A stretch of 6,057 bases of DNA, from positions 1-6,057 of the forward strand of contig JACMQP010000085.1 in NCBI GenBank assembly GCA_014376915.1. Reading direction: 5' to 3'. The translations under genes and the position numbers were made by a program. Under the pieces are notes generated by a model. The model worked only from the letters and a program-made list of their open reading frames with translations. It made no database searches and was not told the origin of the DNA. Positions 5,237 to 6,057 of this stretch are shown in pieces (positions within the stretch are counted from its first letter, which is position 1; the number at the start of each line of letters is the position of its first letter). The DNA comes from Ramlibacter sp. (GTDB lineage: Bacteria; Pseudomonadota; Gammaproteobacteria; Burkholderiales; Burkholderiaceae).

Positions 5237-5276
5237 GGGCAATCAACTTTCTAATGGTTGACGGAACGATTTGCCC
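5237..5276 (-). promoter_or_regulatory. Structured leader before the 120-aa membrane protein
   Basis: On the minus strand GGGCAA (5276-5271) pairs with TTGCCC (5242-5237), and inside it TCAAC (5261-5257) pairs with GTTGA (5247-5243). The 3' arm is continuous (GTTGATTGCCC), with a 9-nt bulge on the 5' side and a 9-nt loop. The stem ends one base before the ATG at 5235, where a ribosome-binding site would normally be. It could control translation, or be a protein-binding site with GGCAA/TTGCC half-sites. Confidence 0.45.
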
Positions 5277-5288
5277 AACGATGAAAGG

Positions 5289-5306
5289 CCGAACATTGCG
5301 GTTCGG
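5289..5306 (-). terminator. Hairpin after the methyltransferase-like gene, weak terminator candidate
   Basis: CCGAAC and GTTCGG form a perfect six-base-pair stem with a 6-nt loop, 12 bases after the stop at 5319-5321 on the minus strand. The following bases (CCTTTCATCGTT) are only partly T-rich. It would partially separate this gene from the next one. Confidence 0.42.
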
Positions 5307-5318
5307 TGAATTGTGGCC

Positions 5319-5780
5319 TCACAGCCATCGGCGCACCCTTGCCCGGTAGTCCGCGTACTGGCTGCCGAACAGCCTGGCGAGCGCCCGCTCCTCGGGAGCG
5401 ATCTGCAAGCGACGGATATAGAGCACGAAAGCAACCGGCCCAAACAACGCCCAGGCCGACGACAGGAACACCGCCCACGCCACAAGAACGAATGAAAGCC
5501 CCACGTACATGGGATTTCGTGTGATTCGATAGACGCCCGAGGTGACCAGTGAAGTGGCCTGTTCCGGCTTCGCGGGGTTGACCGTTGTCCGCGCCCGCCG
5601 AAAGGCAATGATCCCCGCAGCGCTGAACCCGATCCCCACCGACACGACTGCTACGGCCGCACCGACGCGCAGAGCGCTGGAAAGCTGGAACAGCGGCAGG
5701 AGCCGGGAAATGCCCCACATCACGACCGCAACCGCTGCTGCGACGGCTGGTGGCGGGACCTTGACTTCGAGTGACTGCAT
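5319..5780 (-). CDS. Isoprenylcysteine carboxyl methyltransferase-family (ICMT/PEMT-like) membrane protein, 153 aa
   Basis: A polytopic inner-membrane protein of the ICMT/PEMT-like methyltransferase group. These use S-adenosylmethionine; the bacterial substrates are mostly unknown, since bacteria lack isoprenylcysteine proteins. Visible marks: hydrophobic segments at about 11-29, 37-60 and 93-126; TTVNPAKPEQATSLVTSGVYRI (65-86); the RNPMYVG motif (88-94); and the C-terminal APEERALARLFGSQYADY (128-145) ending in VRRWL. The RNPMY motif and the PEE...FGxxYxxY element form the cofactor pocket in this family and are intact. Length is normal for the short bacterial members. The ATG at 5780 has a GAGG (5786-5789) five bases upstream within AGGGAGGT, so this start is acceptable. 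It is the first gene of the leftward cluster; upstream lies the repeat-rich end of the window. Confidence 0.9.
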   Translation of the reverse strand: MQSLEVKVPPPAVAAAVAVVMWGISRLLPLFQLSSALRVGAAVAVVSVGIGFSAAGIIAFRRARTTVNPAKPEQATSLVTSGVYRITRNPMYVGLSFVLVAWAVFLSSAWALFGPVAFVLYIRRLQIAPEERALARLFGSQYADYRARVRRWL

Positions 5781-6057
5781 ACCTCCCTCACTGGGGTCGA
5801 TTGTTCAGGTCTTCTGTCGCTCGTGCGAGTCGCCCAGGTCTGCGTCGAGCACTGGACCTTCGACGCTTCACATCACAAACAGGTCAATCGGCAGGATACA
5901 AAAATGCAGCCTCGACGTTTGACATGAGGAGAGGGTTCGACCGCGCTTGGTTACGCAGCTGCATTTCACGCGGCGCCATGATGTGCCACCGCGATGATGA
6001 CTGGAAGCAACAGCTCTGGGACCAGATAGCCAAGCCATACGGCTGTGGGCTTGGGCA
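5781..6057. other. Repeat-rich 277-base stretch with no supported gene
   Basis: No recognisable gene. It holds the upstream region of the methyltransferase-like gene and several repeats: CAGGTC three times (5806, 5835, 5880); a hairpin GCGTCGA/TCGACGC (5842-5848, 5860-5866); a perfect 9-bp inverted repeat AAATGCAGC/GCTGCATTT (5902-5910, 5958-5966); and CCAAGCC/GGCTTGG (6030-6036, 6048-6054). Short frames run off the right edge: plus strand from ATG 5924 (44 codons, containing DDDWKQQLWDQ), and two minus-strand frames ending at 5884 and 5868. None has a ribosome-binding site or a recognised motif. It may be intergenic, the start of a gene continuing outside, or the edge of a repeat element. 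Confidence 0.5.
5902..5966. repeat. Perfect 9-bp inverted repeat, arms 47 bases apart
   Basis: AAATGCAGC (5902-5910) and GCTGCATTT (5958-5966) are exact reverse complements; the right arm is part of the palindrome GCAGCTGC (5955-5962). The 47 bases between contain ATGAGGAGAGGG. It could be the ends of a small structured element or coincidence. Confidence 0.4.

Noticed and set aside
5836..5866. H-type pseudoknot from AGGTC/GACCT and GCGTCGA/TCGACGC
   Set aside because: The stems interleave, but the connecting loops are 1 and 0 nt, too short to cross the helices.
5918..5924. Integron attC core site near GTTTGAC
   Set aside because: Does not fit GTTRRRY, and no matching RYYYAAC partner is found at a suitable distance.
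5924..6057. Plus-strand gene starting at 5924 and leaving the window
   Set aside because: Only 44 codons, no ribosome-binding site, no recognised domain, and two minus-strand frames are equally open here; left as an open possibility in the tail feature.
1..6057. CRISPR arrays, tRNA or rRNA genes, insertion sequences
   Set aside because: No regularly spaced repeats of suitable length, no cloverleaf or rRNA-like stretches and no transposase motifs were seen on either strand.

Overview
This is a GC-rich (roughly two-thirds G+C) bacterial chromosomal window with dense coding. The gene families seen (coniferyl-type aldehyde dehydrogenase, MarR-GNAT fusion, paired half-size chromate transporters, Excalibur-like anchored protein, isoprenylcysteine-methyltransferase-like membrane enzyme) fit a Proteobacterium, most plausibly Xanthomonadales/Lysobacteraceae or Burkholderiales. 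That placement is inference from codon bias and family content; no rRNA or phylogenetic marker is present. No tRNA, rRNA, CRISPR array or transposase was found.

Layout. Positions 2-1132 (+) hold the C-terminal three quarters of an aldehyde dehydrogenase entering from the left edge. A hairpin follows, then an alpha/beta hydrolase (1234-2010, +) with a complete catalytic triad. Next is a fused MarR-type regulator/GNAT acetyltransferase (2070-3020, +). Its start codon sits inside overlapping inverted repeats built on TTGCC/GGCAA half-sites. After a 107-base gap with a perfect 8-bp inverted repeat and a GATAAT -10-like box come two half-size CHR (chromate transporter) genes, 3128-3724 and 3721-4293 (+). 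They overlap by four bases (ATGA), so they are very probably translated together as the two halves of one transporter.

The right part is on the opposite strand. Reading leftward it encodes a membrane methyltransferase of the ICMT/PEMT type (5319-5780), an unrecognised three-helix membrane protein (4873-5235), a membrane-anchored Cys-rich protein with a degenerate Excalibur-like domain (4503-4802), and a 66-residue protein of unknown function (4301-4501) whose ATG lies one base after the preceding stop. The two strands converge at 4293/4301 with 7 bases between stop codons, and both stops lie inside one small palindrome.

The last 277 bases (5781-6057) contain no gene that can be supported. 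They do contain several inverted and direct repeats and edge-open short frames.

Working model: the MarR-GNAT protein may autoregulate through the repeats at its start and may also control the adjacent oxyanion transporter pair. Both genes lack a convincing Shine-Dalgarno and may be leaderless. The minus-strand cluster looks like a small envelope-related group of unknown purpose. Nothing here proves a new system. The features most worth a second look are the repeat-embedded MarR start, the structured leader before the 120-residue membrane protein, and the Excalibur-like protein that seems to have lost its calcium loop.
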